Of a stretch of 64,000 nt of DNA, positions 8,178 to 17,343 are shown piece by piece; the first letter of the stretch is position 1, and each line of letters starts with the position of its first letter. Below the pieces are notes generated by a model. That model did no database searches, was not told the origin of the DNA, and was given only the letters and a program-made list of their open reading frames with translations. Position numbers and translations under genes: made by a program. The stretch is from CATQGW01 sp965262235. Lineage in GTDB: Bacteria; Chloroflexota; Dehalococcoidia; Bin125. Location: positions 1,364,001-1,428,000 of the forward strand of contig OZ253504.1 in NCBI GenBank assembly GCA_965262235.1. The letters run 5' to 3'.

Positions 8178-9350
8178 ATGAAAATCACCAACATCAGCGC
8201 GATCCCGACCTCGCCCGGCACCACTGCCCACCCGATGTTCAACTTCCCGCCCTGGAACTATGTCTTCGTCAAGGTCGAGACCGACGAGGGCATCGTCGGC
8301 TGGGGCGACGCCACCTGCGGACCCATGGCCGTCGCGTCGTTGGTTGAGGAGTACGGCGGCATGATCGTCGGCGAAGACGCATTCCGCATCGAAGAACTGT
8401 GGCAGACCCTCCACCACCGCTTTTTCACCCGCGGCGGACCAATCCAGAACAGCGCCCAGGCCGGGATCGAGATGGCGCTCTACGACATCAAGGGCAAGGC
8501 CCTGGGCGTCCCCGTCTACGAACTCCTGGGGGGCAAGATGCGCGACAAGATCTGGACCTACGGCCGTTGGGACGGACCCTCGCCCGAGAGCGCGGCGGAA
8601 TTCGCGCTGAGCCAGCTGGAGCTGGGCTTCACCGCACTCAAAGGCGACCCGTTCGACCATCGTGGGCTGTTTATTAGCTATGAGGCCGAGAAGAAGGCCA
8701 TCGACACGCTCGCCGCAGTCCGCGATGCCGTCGGCTTCGAAGTTGAGCTGCTCGTCGAAGTCCACGGACGCCTGACCCCGGCCGAGGCCATCCGGATCGG
8801 CAACGCGATGGAGCAATACCGCCCCTTCGTCTACGAGGAGCCGGTGCCGTTCGAGAACATCGACGCGATGGCACAGGTCGCGCGCGGAACCAACATCCCG
8901 ATTGCAACTGGAGAGCGGATCTACAGCCCCTTCACCTACTTCGACCTGCTCCAGCGGCAGATCGTGGCCATGATCCAACCGGACATGATCCAGACCGGCG
9001 GTATCGGCCAGATGAAGCGGATCGCAGCGTTGGCCGAGGCGCAGTACGTCGGCGTCCAGCCGCACGCGATCCACGGACCGATGGAAGTCCTGGCCGCCCT
9101 CCACGTCGATGCCTCGATCCCCAATTTCAAGATTCACGAGGGCGGCATGAGGGGCTGGTTCCAGGACGCCTGCATTGGCGAGCTCCCAGCCCACAAAGAC
9201 GGCTTCTACTCGGTCCCCGAGGCGCCGGGACTGGGCGCAGCAATCAACGAGGACTGGCTGGCCGCCCATCCGCCCCACCCCGAACCCGGCTGGGCGCCCG
9301 CGCTCGGAACAATGCCCTCAAAGCAGTTCAGCAAGGTCGCCTCGCCATAA
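8178..9350 (+). CDS. Mandelate racemase/galactonate dehydratase-like enolase-superfamily protein
   Basis: A 390-residue enolase-superfamily enzyme resembling D-galactonate/D-mannonate dehydratases. Aligned by eye with E. coli DgoD, the second and third metal ligands are intact (Glu in VYEEPVPF, Glu in IATGERIYS), the acid/base His lies in VEVHGRLT and the catalytic His in QPHAIHGPM. The first metal ligand, normally Asp (DFHGR), is Glu here (EVHGR), a conservative change. ATG 8178 was chosen over the in-frame TTG 8163 because GGAAGG lies 7 nt upstream and MKITNI matches the family start. Probable role: dehydration of a sugar or hydroxy acid. It is codirectional with the double CoA-transferase, which would suit acid activation after dehydration; this link is inference. 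Confidence 0.9.
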   Translation: MKITNISAIPTSPGTTAHPMFNFPPWNYVFVKVETDEGIVGWGDATCGPMAVASLVEEYGGMIVGEDAFRIEELWQTLHHRFFTRGGPIQNSAQAGIEMALYDIKGKALGVPVYELLGGKMRDKIWTYGRWDGPSPESAAEFALSQLELGFTALKGDPFDHRGLFISYEAEKKAIDTLAAVRDAVGFEVELLVEVHGRLTPAEAIRIGNAMEQYRPFVYEEPVPFENIDAMAQVARGTNIPIATGERIYSPFTYFDLLQRQIVAMIQPDMIQTGGIGQMKRIAALAEAQYVGVQPHAIHGPMEVLAALHVDASIPNFKIHEGGMRGWFQDACIGELPAHKDGFYSVPEAPGLGAAINEDWLAAHPPHPEPGWAPALGTMPSKQFSKVASP

Positions 9351-9410
9351 TCGTCGATCGGGGGTGCGTGACGCACAGCTCCCGGCCACAAGAGTGACGC
9401 CTGAGATCGC

Positions 9411-9770
9411 TCAGTCCAAGACCTCGCTCAGCCGGCTCGTGATCTCCTCGACGTCTTTGAGGGCGTCGGCGACGGTCGCTTCCGGCATATAGCCCTCATA
9501 GAAGTTCTGGTGCAACGCGCTGGCTGAGCGGAATAAATTCTGGAGCCGCTGGTCGGACAACTCATCGGCCAGATTGTCGATGGCGCGGTAGAGGTCGCCG
9601 TGTGAGCTGTGCCGCCAGCCGCGAGTTTCGGCGACGGCTTTGACCATTCGAGCGGTGGCGCCCCAGCCCTTCTCCGAGGCCCGCAGGAGGTCCCCTTCGG
9701 CGAGGTATGAGTGAGCTTTGCTGAGGAACTCGCTCGCGGTGTCGGTGTCGTCGTTGGCGCGGGTGGTCAT
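9411..9770 (-). CDS. PaREP1/HEPN-like small helical protein, copy 1
   Basis: A 119-residue all-helical protein with the PaREP1-type pattern: a FLSKAHSYLAEGDLLRASEKGWGA helix-turn-helix followed by ARMVKAVAETRGWRH and a C-terminal helix rich in acidic residues. The PaREP1 family is abundant in archaea and some Chloroflexota and structurally resembles HEPN/KNTase-substrate-binding domains; its function is unknown. There is no catalytic RxxxxH, so HEPN RNase activity is doubtful. It has the same length as, and about 75-80% identity by eye to, the gene just upstream, so it is a tandem duplicate. No Shine-Dalgarno is seen before ATG 9770. Confidence 0.75.
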   Translation of the reverse strand: MTTRANDDTDTASEFLSKAHSYLAEGDLLRASEKGWGATARMVKAVAETRGWRHSSHGDLYRAIDNLADELSDQRLQNLFRSASALHQNFYEGYMPEATVADALKDVEEITSRLSEVLD

Positions 9771-9837
9771 GGTCGAAGCATGACCTTAGTTGGGGAGGCG
9801 CGCTGAGCTCGACTACATAGATGGCGCCCGAGCTCGC

Positions 9838-10197
9838 TCATTCGAGGACCTCGTTCAACCGGCGCGTGATCTCGTCGACATCCTTGAGGCTGTCGGCAAC
9901 GAACTCCTCTGGCATCAAGCCCTCATAGAAGTTCTGGTGCAGCGCATTGGCCGAGCGAAAGAGATTCCGTAGCGTTTCGTCGGACAACTCGTCTGCCAGG
10001 CGGTTGACTGCGCGGTAGAGGTCGCCGTGTGCGCTGTGCCGCCAGCCGCGAGTTTCGGCGACGGCTTTCACCATTCGAGCGGTGGCGCCCCATCCCTTCT
10101 CCGAGGCCTGAAGCAGGTCCCCGTCGGCGAGGTAAGCGTGAGCTCTCGCGAGGAAGTCTTTCGCGGTTTCGGTGTGATAATCGGCGCGGGTGGTCAT
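9838..10197 (-). CDS. PaREP1/HEPN-like small helical protein, copy 2
   Basis: A 119-residue paralogue of the gene at 9411-9770, identical in length and sharing the core SEKGWGATARMVKAVAETRG. The frame is open further upstream to 10284, but ATG 10197 is chosen because the paralogues align from MTTRA and a TATGAT -10 hexamer ends 6 nt before it. That spacing leaves no room for a leader, so translation is probably leaderless. Divergent from the first sulfatase gene. Function unknown. A tandem pair of near-equal PaREP1 genes could form a heteromer. Confidence 0.75.
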   Translation of the reverse strand: MTTRADYHTETAKDFLARAHAYLADGDLLQASEKGWGATARMVKAVAETRGWRHSAHGDLYRAVNRLADELSDETLRNLFRSANALHQNFYEGLMPEEFVADSLKDVDEITRRLNEVLE

Positions 10198-10203
10198 GGC
10201 CCA

Positions 10204-10209
10204 ATCATA
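10204..10209 (-). promoter_or_regulatory. Candidate -10 element (TATGAT) for a leaderless PaREP1-like transcript
   Basis: Minus-strand TATGAT is followed by six bases and then the ATG at 10197. No purine-rich ribosome-binding site intervenes, so the predicted transcription start coincides with the start codon. No good -35 hexamer is seen. At the same place before the tandem copy the hexamer is CATGCT, a weaker match. Confidence 0.5.
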
Positions 10210-10395
10210 TCCTGAGTTTGATAGTGGTGCTGAGCTGGACCTCTCGTCATCATCACTCGGACAGTGTTCGGGCGACCGCTCCACGCTCGATCAGCGCGTT
10301 GAGCTCGCCGGCGAGTGTGCTCGCGACGCTGATCGATGCCAATCGGACAGCGCCCTATCCTCGGCGGGCCGAACGAGCACAGTTCAGGAGTTGCG

Positions 10396-12678
10396 ATGAC
10401 CAGCACCGACCCATTCGAAGGCAGGATTGGACGCACGTTCCGCGAGTCCGAACCGTGGTGGCCGGCGCGCCGCACCGCCCCACAGGACCGGCCCAACGTG
10501 CTGGTGATCCTCTTCGATGACCTCGGTTTCGCGCACCTGAACTGCTACGGCTCCTCGATCCAGACGCCCAACATCAACCGGCTGGCCGCGAACGGTCTGC
10601 GGTTCTCGAACTTCCACGTCACCGCACTGTGCTCGCCGACCCGCGCCTCGCTGCTGACGGGGCGCAACCACCACACCGTGGGGATGCGCTCGATCGCCGC
10701 CACAAACTTCGGCTACCCGAACGTGCGCGGTGCGATCAGCCAGAACGCCGCGACGATGGCGGAGATGCTGCGCGACGAGAACTACGCGACGTTCTGCGTC
10801 GGCAAGTGGCACCTCACTCCGGCCGGGGAATGCTCCTCAGCCGGCCCATTCACCGACTGGCCGCTGCAACGCGGCTTCGACCGCTTCTACGGCTTCCTTT
10901 CCGGGGCGACCGACCAGTTCTACCCGGACCTCGTCTACGACAACCATCAGATTGACCAGCCCAAGACGCCCGAAGAGGGCTACCACTTCACCGAGGACAT
11001 GGTCGACAGGTCCACCGCCTTTCTGCGCGAGCACCAGTCGAACTTCCCCCAGCAGCCCTTCTTCCTCTACTTCACGCCGGGCGCCACGCACACGCCGCAC
11101 CATGCGCCGCGCGATTACATCGACCGTTACCGCGGCAAGTTCGACGTCGGCTGGGACGAAATCCGGCGCGAGTGGTACGCGCGCCAGCTCGAACTGGGGA
11201 TCATCCCCGAGGGCACCGAGCTGGCGCCGCGCAACCCCGGCGTGCTCCCCTGGGACGACCTGTCGCCCAACACGCAGCGCTTCATGGCCACACTGCAGGA
11301 GGTGTTCGCAGGCTTCCTCGAGCACACGGACGCGCAGATCGGCCGCCTGATCGCGTATCTCGAACAGTCGGGCCAGATCGACAACACGATCATCCTGCTG
11401 ACGGCCGACAACGGGGCCAGTCAGGAGGGCGGCGCGGAGGGCATCTCGGTGACGGCTCGGTACGGGCCGCCAATCCTCGACGATGTCGACGAAATCCAAT
11501 CCCGCCTCGACGAGATCGGCGGCCCGCGCAGCTCCCCCAACTATCCCTGGGGCTGGGCCCAGGCGGGCAACACGCCGCTCAAGTGGTACAAGCAGAACAC
11601 CCACGGCGGCGGCGTGCGCGTTCCGCTGATCGTCCACTGGCCGGATGGCCTCAAGGACCGGGGCGCGATCCGGAACCAATTCCACCACGTCAGCGACATG
11701 CTTCCGACCGTGCTGGAGACGCTCGGCACGTCCCCGCCGGAGACCTACAGGGGCACCAGCCAGATGCCGGTCAGTGGCACCAGCTTCGCCTACGCCTTCA
11801 ACGAGGCCGATACGCCGACGCGCAAGTCCGTGCAGTACTTCGAGATGCTCGGCCACCGCGGAATCTGGGCCGACGGCTGGAAGGCCGTCGCGCGACACGA
11901 GCGGAACAGCCCCTGGAGCGACGAAGAGTGGGAGCTGTACCACGTCGCCGAGGACTTCTCGGAGACGAATAATCTCGCCGAGGTCGAACCCGAGCGGCTG
12001 CGCCAGCTGATCGACCTTTGGTGGGTTGAGGCGGGACGCTTCGGCGTGCTGCCGCTTGACGACCGCAGCCCACAGCAGGGCGTGCTTGGGATGCCTGCGC
12101 ATCGTCCGGGCGGGCTGCACGAAGGCTTGGTCTACCACTACACCCCGCCGATCCCGCACATGCTGACGGAGGTCTCACCGCTGCTCGAGCTGGGCCCGTG
12201 GACGCTCGACGCACAGATCGAGCGCAGCGATTCGGCCGATGAGGGCGTAATTTTCGCCGGCGGCGCGCTGACCGGCGGGATCTCTTTCTACCTGAAAGAC
12301 AACACGCTGCACTTCGACTACAACGCGTTCGGGGACATCTCGGTGCTCGACTCCGGCGTGGAGGTACCCACCGGCGCGTGCACCGTCGGCGTGCGGATGG
12401 AGGGCGACGGCCCCCGTGAGGACGGCCACGTCACGTTGCTGATCGACGGCGAGCCGGTCGCCGAGGGCGACGTTCCCCTGGCGATCCGCGGCTACGGCGG
12501 CTGCGGCGCGGATATCGGGTGCGACGGCCTCTCGCCCGTGACCGACAGCTACGTGGCTCCCTTCGCGTTCAGCGGGACGATCCACGCGGTCGACATCGTC
12601 GTCACGCCCTGGAGGGGTGACGGCGCGATCGGCGAACTAACGCGGCGGCGCGAAAGCGAGATCATGGCTCGGCAGTGA
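10396..12678 (+). CDS. Arylsulfatase-type sulfatase, paralogue 1
   Basis: A 760-residue type I sulfatase. The maturation motif CSPTRASLLTGR starts at Cys79, which becomes formylglycine. Metal ligands are expected in the FDDLGF pair at Asp41/42 and the later TADNGAS stretch; GKWHL is also conserved. A C-terminal beta-sandwich domain (LHFDYNAF region) follows the catalytic domain. It looks closest to the Pseudomonas AtsA-like group (S1_4), an assignment from memory. There is no signal peptide: the N-terminus reads MTSTDPFEGRIGRTF, so it acts in the cytoplasm. ATG 10396 has AGGAG 5 nt upstream; the longer open frame to 10336 lacks one. It is codirectional with the two other sulfatases but separated from them by a reverse-strand CoA-transferase. 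Substrate unknown. Confidence 0.95.
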   Translation: MTSTDPFEGRIGRTFRESEPWWPARRTAPQDRPNVLVILFDDLGFAHLNCYGSSIQTPNINRLAANGLRFSNFHVTALCSPTRASLLTGRNHHTVGMRSIAATNFGYPNVRGAISQNAATMAEMLRDENYATFCVGKWHLTPAGECSSAGPFTDWPLQRGFDRFYGFLSGATDQFYPDLVYDNHQIDQPKTPEEGYHFTEDMVDRSTAFLREHQSNFPQQPFFLYFTPGATHTPHHAPRDYIDRYRGKFDVGWDEIRREWYARQLELGIIPEGTELAPRNPGVLPWDDLSPNTQRFMATLQEVFAGFLEHTDAQIGRLIAYLEQSGQIDNTIILLTADNGASQEGGAEGISVTARYGPPILDDVDEIQSRLDEIGGPRSSPNYPWGWAQAGNTPLKWYKQNTHGGGVRVPLIVHWPDGLKDRGAIRNQFHHVSDMLPTVLETLGTSPPETYRGTSQMPVSGTSFAYAFNEADTPTRKSVQYFEMLGHRGIWADGWKAVARHERNSPWSDEEWELYHVAEDFSETNNLAEVEPERLRQLIDLWWVEAGRFGVLPLDDRSPQQGVLGMPAHRPGGLHEGLVYHYTPPIPHMLTEVSPLLELGPWTLDAQIERSDSADEGVIFAGGALTGGISFYLKDNTLHFDYNAFGDISVLDSGVEVPTGACTVGVRMEGDGPREDGHVTLLIDGEPVAEGDVPLAIRGYGGCGADIGCDGLSPVTDSYVAPFAFSGTIHAVDIVVTPWRGDGAIGELTRRRESEIMARQ

Positions 12679-12699
12679 GCGCCGGCGGCGGCTGACGGC

Positions 12700-13953
12700 C
12701 TACGGCAGCTGCTCGGCCACCGCGCCGGCGGCGATCAGCTGGTCGATTTCGTCATCGCCGTAGCCAAGCTCGTTCAGGAGTTCGCGGAGGTGCTCACCGA
12801 AGGCGGGCGTGTGCTCGGCCGCCGAATACTGATCGGCGCTGAAGCTGAGCGGAGCCTGGGCCATCGTCACGGGTCCGACCGTGGGATGGTCCCAGCTGTG
12901 CACGAAACCGTTGGCGCGGGCGTGCTCGCCGAGCATGGCTTCTTCGAGCGACTCAAGCAGCGAGCAAGGGACGCCCGCTTGCTGCAGGCGCTGGCGCAGG
13001 TCCTCGCCGTCGAATTGAAGCACCACGGCGCGGATCCGCCGACGCAGCGCCGCGAAGTGCTCGTGGGGATCGTCGGGCATCTCCCACGCGGGGTCGGAGA
13101 CGCTCGGATCGTCCAGGCCGAGGATGTCCAGCATCCGCTCGAACGCGCGCTTCGAGGAGCCCAGCGTGATCCAGCGATCGTCTTTGGTCTGATACAGCCC
13201 GCCGACCATCACGGGCGATTGTCGCCGGCGCCGCGCCGCCGCCTCGCGCGGGTGCGGACGCTCGTCCTGCATCCACTGCGCATACTCGCGCTTCCACCCG
13301 TCGACGGCGTCGAAGACATTCGCGGTTGCATGCTGAACGGCGAGTCCGGCCTGATAGAGCGAGGTGCGCACGTGCTGGCCGCGGCCGCTGTGCTCGCGCC
13401 GATAGAGCGCACTCGCGATGCCGAACGCCAGCAGCGTTCCAGCCATGAAGTCGGAGGGGAAGGCGTCGACGAAACGCGCCTCCTCGCCCTCGAACGATGC
13501 CGAGGCGAGCATCAACCCGGACGCCGCCGAGGCCTGGAAATCTGCGCCGGCGTGGTTGCCGTACGGACCTTCAGGGCCCATCGCTGAAATCTCTCCGACG
13601 ATGATGCGCGAGTTCTCGGCGCTGAGTGACTCGTAATCGAGCCCCAGCCGCTTGAGCAGTCCCGGCCGCATGTTGGAGATCAGCACATCGCTCTGGAGCG
13701 CCAGCCGGCGCGCGATCGCGCGCCCCTGTTCGTGGCGCAGGTTCAGCGGCAGGCCGCGCTTGCCGCGCGCCTTGATGATGTAGGCACGGCCCTCGCCGGG
13801 CACGATGGTGCTGTTGAAGCGCGTCGCGTCGCCAGTGACCGGCTCGACTTTGATCACGTCCGCGCCGCCGTGCGCGAACATCTCACTGGCGTAGGGGCCC
13901 GCCACGAACATCCCGAACTCGATGATCCGCACGCCCGAGAACACGCTGTCCAT
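12700..13953 (-). CDS. Class III (CaiB/BaiF) CoA-transferase, single module
   Basis: A 417-residue family III CoA-transferase, the usual single-module length. It opens with VFSGVRIIEFGMFVAGPYASEMFAHGGADVIKVEP. The catalytic Asp candidate is in DAFPSDFMAG, and SGRGQHV follows. ATG 13953 has GGGAGG 5 nt upstream; the longer open frame is ignored. It lies between two sulfatase genes on the opposite strand and is divergent from the second one. A TAGACT hexamer at 13976-13981 could be its -10. Its role is probably activation of an organic acid to a CoA thioester. Neighbours suggest the acid could arise from a desulfated substrate, but that is inference. Confidence 0.92.
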   Translation of the reverse strand: MDSVFSGVRIIEFGMFVAGPYASEMFAHGGADVIKVEPVTGDATRFNSTIVPGEGRAYIIKARGKRGLPLNLRHEQGRAIARRLALQSDVLISNMRPGLLKRLGLDYESLSAENSRIIVGEISAMGPEGPYGNHAGADFQASAASGLMLASASFEGEEARFVDAFPSDFMAGTLLAFGIASALYRREHSGRGQHVRTSLYQAGLAVQHATANVFDAVDGWKREYAQWMQDERPHPREAAARRRRQSPVMVGGLYQTKDDRWITLGSSKRAFERMLDILGLDDPSVSDPAWEMPDDPHEHFAALRRRIRAVVLQFDGEDLRQRLQQAGVPCSLLESLEEAMLGEHARANGFVHSWDHPTVGPVTMAQAPLSFSADQYSAAEHTPAFGEHLRELLNELGYGDDEIDQLIAAGAVAEQLP

Positions 13954-14047
13954 CGCGCCCTCCCAATCGCTCCGAAGTCTACCGGCGCACATCACCAGTC
14001 GCCCCTATCCTCAGCCCGTCGAGCCACGGACAGCTGAAGGAGCAACG

Positions 14048-16324
14048 ATGACCACGAGCGACCCATTCGAAGGCACGATCGGACGCACCTTTCGAGAGTC
14101 CGAACCGTGGTGGCCGCCGCTGCGCACTGCGCCGCAGGACCGACCCAACGTCGTGATCATTCTCTTCGACGACCTCGGGTTCTCGCACCTCAACTGCTAC
14201 GGATCGACGATCGAGACGCCGAACATCAACCGGCTGGCGGCCAACGGGCTGCGCTTCTCGAACTTCCACGTGACCGCGCTGTGCTCGCCGACACGAGCCT
14301 CGCTGCTGACCGGGCGCAACCATCACACGGTCGGGATGCGCTCGATCGCCAACTACAACCCGGGCTACCCGAACATGCGCGGCGCGATCAGCAAGAACGC
14401 GGCCACGATGGCGGAGATGCTGCGCGACGAGAACTACGCCACGTTCGCGGTCGGCAAGTGGCACCTCAATCCTTCCGAGGAGTGCTCCGCCGCCGGGCCC
14501 TTCACCGACTGGCCGCTGCAGCGCGGCTTTGACCGCTTCTACGGCTTCCTCTCCGGCGAGACCGATCAGTTCTACCCCGATCTCGTTTACGACAACCACC
14601 TGATCGAGCCACCCAAGACGCCGGAAGACGGCTATCACTTCACCGAAGACATCGTCGATCACGCGGAGGGCTTTCTGCGCGACCACCAATCGATCTATCC
14701 CGATCAGCCCTTCTTCCTCTATTTCGCGCTGGGCGCGACCCATTCGCCCCATCAAGCCCCGCAGGAGTACATCGATCGTTACCGCGGCCAGTTCGACCAG
14801 GGCTGGGACGAGGTGCGCAATGAGTGGTTCGCGCGACAGCTCGAACTCGGCGTCATTCCCGAGGGCACGGAGCTTTCGCCGCGCAATGCCGGCGTCAAGG
14901 CCTGGGACGACTTCTCGCCGAATGCGAAACGGTTCCTCGCGACCTTCCAGGAGGCGTTCGCCGGATTCCTCAGCCACACCGACGAACAGATTGGGCGGCT
15001 GATCGCCTATCTCGAAGCCTCGGGCCAGCTCGACAACACCATCCTCCTGCTGATGTCCGACAACGGCGCCAGCCAGGAAGGCGGCCCGCAAGGGGTCTCC
15101 GACACCGCCCGCTACGGACAGCCGCTGCTCGACGACATCGACGAGGCCCAGTCGCGGCTGCACGAGATCGGCGGGCCGCGCAGCTCGCCCAACTACCCGT
15201 GGGGCTGGGCGCAGGCCGGCAACACCCCGCTCAAGTGGTACAAGCAGAACACCCACGGCGGGGGCGTGCGCGTGCCGCTGATCGTCCATTGGCCCGACCG
15301 AATTAGCGACGAGGGCGGATTCCGCCGCCAGTTCCACCACGTCAGCGATGTGCTGCCGACGGTGTTGGAATCAGTCAAGGCGACGGCTCCCACCGAGTAC
15401 GCGGGACGGCCGCAGCTGCCGGTCAGCGGGACCAGCTTCGCCTACGCGCTCGACAACGCCGACGCCGACACAGCCAAAGAGGCACAGTATTTCGAGATGC
15501 TTGGCCACCGCGGGATCTGGGTTGACGGCTGGAAGGCGGTCACTCGCCACGAGAAGAACGACCCCTGGAGCGACGACGAGTGGGAGCTCTACCACGTCGC
15601 CGAGGACTTCTCGGAAGCCCACAATCTCGCCGCCGAGCAGCCGGAGCGGCTGCGCCAGCTGATCGACCGCTGGTGGGTCGAGGCGGGACGCTATGGCGTG
15701 CTGCCGCTCGACGACCGCAGTTTCCAGCTCGGCGGTCCGGTCCAACGGCCCGGCGGGCCGCACAACGGACTGAAGTACCGCTACACGCCGCCGGTCACGC
15801 ATCTATCGGGCGAGATCGCACCAGCGATCGGGATGGGGTCGTGGACGTTGGAGGCGGAGATCGAACGCGACGGTCTCGGCGATGGCGTGATCTTCGCGCG
15901 AGGCTCGGTCATGGGCGGGTTGAGCCTGTACGTCCAGAACAACCGCCTGCACTTCGACTACAACGCGTTCACGAAGGTGACCAGCATCGGCTCGGCCGGC
16001 GAGCTGCCCGACGGACGCTGCTCGATCGGTCTGCGCATGGACGGCGAGGCCCCGTCCGCTCCCGGCCAGGTCACGCTTTCACTCAACGGCGAAACGATCG
16101 GGGCGGGCGAAGTGCCGTATCTGGTCCGCGGTGGATTCGGCGGTCGCGGCGGAGCCGACATCGGCTCTGATCGCAAATCGCCCGTCACGGACGCGTACGA
16201 AGCTCCGTTCGAGTTCGAGGGCACGATCCACGTTGTCGAAGTCGCAGTCACGCCCTACCCCAAATCGGGAGCAGCCTACGAGGCTGCGAGGAACGCCTTC
16301 CGCGAGCTGATGGCGCAGCAATGA
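14048..16324 (+). CDS. Arylsulfatase-type sulfatase, paralogue 2
   Basis: A 758-residue type I sulfatase, close paralogue of the genes at 10.4 and 17.3 kb. Formylglycine site CSPTRASLLTGR at Cys79; metal-site FDDLGF at 40-45; GKWHL and SDNGAS conserved; the same C-terminal beta-sandwich domain. No signal peptide, so cytoplasmic. ATG 14048 follows AAGGAG by 5 nt. The stop overlaps the FGE start (ATGA), so the two are translationally coupled and made together, a strong sign that this FGE matures this enzyme. The upstream region shares the hexamer context GCCC(C)TATCCTC with the first sulfatase, a possible common -10 (TATCCT). Confidence 0.96.
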   Translation: MTTSDPFEGTIGRTFRESEPWWPPLRTAPQDRPNVVIILFDDLGFSHLNCYGSTIETPNINRLAANGLRFSNFHVTALCSPTRASLLTGRNHHTVGMRSIANYNPGYPNMRGAISKNAATMAEMLRDENYATFAVGKWHLNPSEECSAAGPFTDWPLQRGFDRFYGFLSGETDQFYPDLVYDNHLIEPPKTPEDGYHFTEDIVDHAEGFLRDHQSIYPDQPFFLYFALGATHSPHQAPQEYIDRYRGQFDQGWDEVRNEWFARQLELGVIPEGTELSPRNAGVKAWDDFSPNAKRFLATFQEAFAGFLSHTDEQIGRLIAYLEASGQLDNTILLLMSDNGASQEGGPQGVSDTARYGQPLLDDIDEAQSRLHEIGGPRSSPNYPWGWAQAGNTPLKWYKQNTHGGGVRVPLIVHWPDRISDEGGFRRQFHHVSDVLPTVLESVKATAPTEYAGRPQLPVSGTSFAYALDNADADTAKEAQYFEMLGHRGIWVDGWKAVTRHEKNDPWSDDEWELYHVAEDFSEAHNLAAEQPERLRQLIDRWWVEAGRYGVLPLDDRSFQLGGPVQRPGGPHNGLKYRYTPPVTHLSGEIAPAIGMGSWTLEAEIERDGLGDGVIFARGSVMGGLSLYVQNNRLHFDYNAFTKVTSIGSAGELPDGRCSIGLRMDGEAPSAPGQVTLSLNGETIGAGEVPYLVRGGFGGRGGADIGSDRKSPVTDAYEAPFEFEGTIHVVEVAVTPYPKSGAAYEAARNAFRELMAQQ

Positions 16325-17286
16325 GCGACTGCTGCGCTCCGAAGGATGCCTCCGACCGGGCGGCCGACGGCGCGATCGGCGCGGGCGGAAGCGGGCATGG
16401 GGGCGATCACAAGGATCGCCCCAACACGGGTGCCGCGACCGCGGGGATGGCAGCGATCCCGGGTGGCGTGTTCGTGATGGGGGCTGACGATGAGATGTCG
16501 TATCCCAACGACGGCGAGCGGCCTGTACATCAGGTCAGCGTCTCGCCGTACTCGATCGACACGCTGACGGTGACCAACGAAGACTTCGCGGCCTTCGTTG
16601 AGGCGACGAGGTACCAGACTGATGCCGAACGCTTCGAATGGTCGTTCGTGTTCGCGGGCCTGCTGCCCGACGACTTCCCACCGACGCGGGGGGCGGCCGA
16701 TTCGCCCTGGTGGCGGCAGGTGATGGGCGCCGACTGGCGGCATCCCGAGGGGCCGCATTCGCACATCGACGATCGTCGGGACCATCCGGTGGTACACGTC
16801 AGCTGGACCGACGCGGTGGCCTACGCCGCATGGCTGGGCAAATCGCTACCGACCGAAGCGCAGTGGGAGCGGGCCTGCCGCGGCGAACGCGAGCGCGCCC
16901 GGTTCCCCTGGGGCGACGAGCTGACGCCCGGCGGCGAGCACCGCATGAACGTCTGGCAAGGGACCTTCCCCTCGCACAACACCCACGACGACGGCTGGTA
17001 TGGGACCTGCCCGGCCGACGCGTACCCGGCCAACGACTGGGGCATGCACAACATGACGGGCAACGTTTGGGAGTGGCAGCTCGACTGGTTCGATGTCTTC
17101 GCCCACCGGACCAACCCGCCGGTCAACCCGGTCGGTCCGCCCGACGGCGACCTCAAGCTGCTCAAGGGCGGCTCGTTCCTCTGCCACGAGAGCTATTGCG
17201 CGCGCTACCGTCCCGCCGCCCGGATGGGCCTGCCGCCGGACACGAGCACCGGCAACGTCGGCTTCCGCTGCGTTCGGACGCCGTGA
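16321..17286 (+). CDS. Formylglycine-generating enzyme (sulfatase maturase)
   Basis: A 321-residue FGE-sulfatase-fold protein that oxidises the sulfatase CxPxR cysteine to formylglycine using copper and O2. The two active-site cysteines are present in GGSFLCHESYCARYR, as Cys288 and Cys293. Other family marks are IPGGVFVMG, HPVVHVSW, LPTEAQWERACRG, NVWQG and GNVWEW. It aligns well from memory with Streptomyces coelicolor FGE. The N-terminus begins MSDCCAPK followed by a Gly-rich stretch, with no export signal; a CC pair there could bind metal. The start overlaps the upstream sulfatase stop by 4 nt. Aerobic metabolism is implied. Fragments of a related second FGE lie at 19.63 and 24.44 kb. Confidence 0.97.
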   Translation: MSDCCAPKDASDRAADGAIGAGGSGHGGDHKDRPNTGAATAGMAAIPGGVFVMGADDEMSYPNDGERPVHQVSVSPYSIDTLTVTNEDFAAFVEATRYQTDAERFEWSFVFAGLLPDDFPPTRGAADSPWWRQVMGADWRHPEGPHSHIDDRRDHPVVHVSWTDAVAYAAWLGKSLPTEAQWERACRGERERARFPWGDELTPGGEHRMNVWQGTFPSHNTHDDGWYGTCPADAYPANDWGMHNMTGNVWEWQLDWFDVFAHRTNPPVNPVGPPDGDLKLLKGGSFLCHESYCARYRPAARMGLPPDTSTGNVGFRCVRTP

Positions 17287-17343
17287 CAGTCCGCATCATT
17301 CCAGCTCAACAACGCCGACCGAGAAGCTGGCTGGAGGTCCAAT

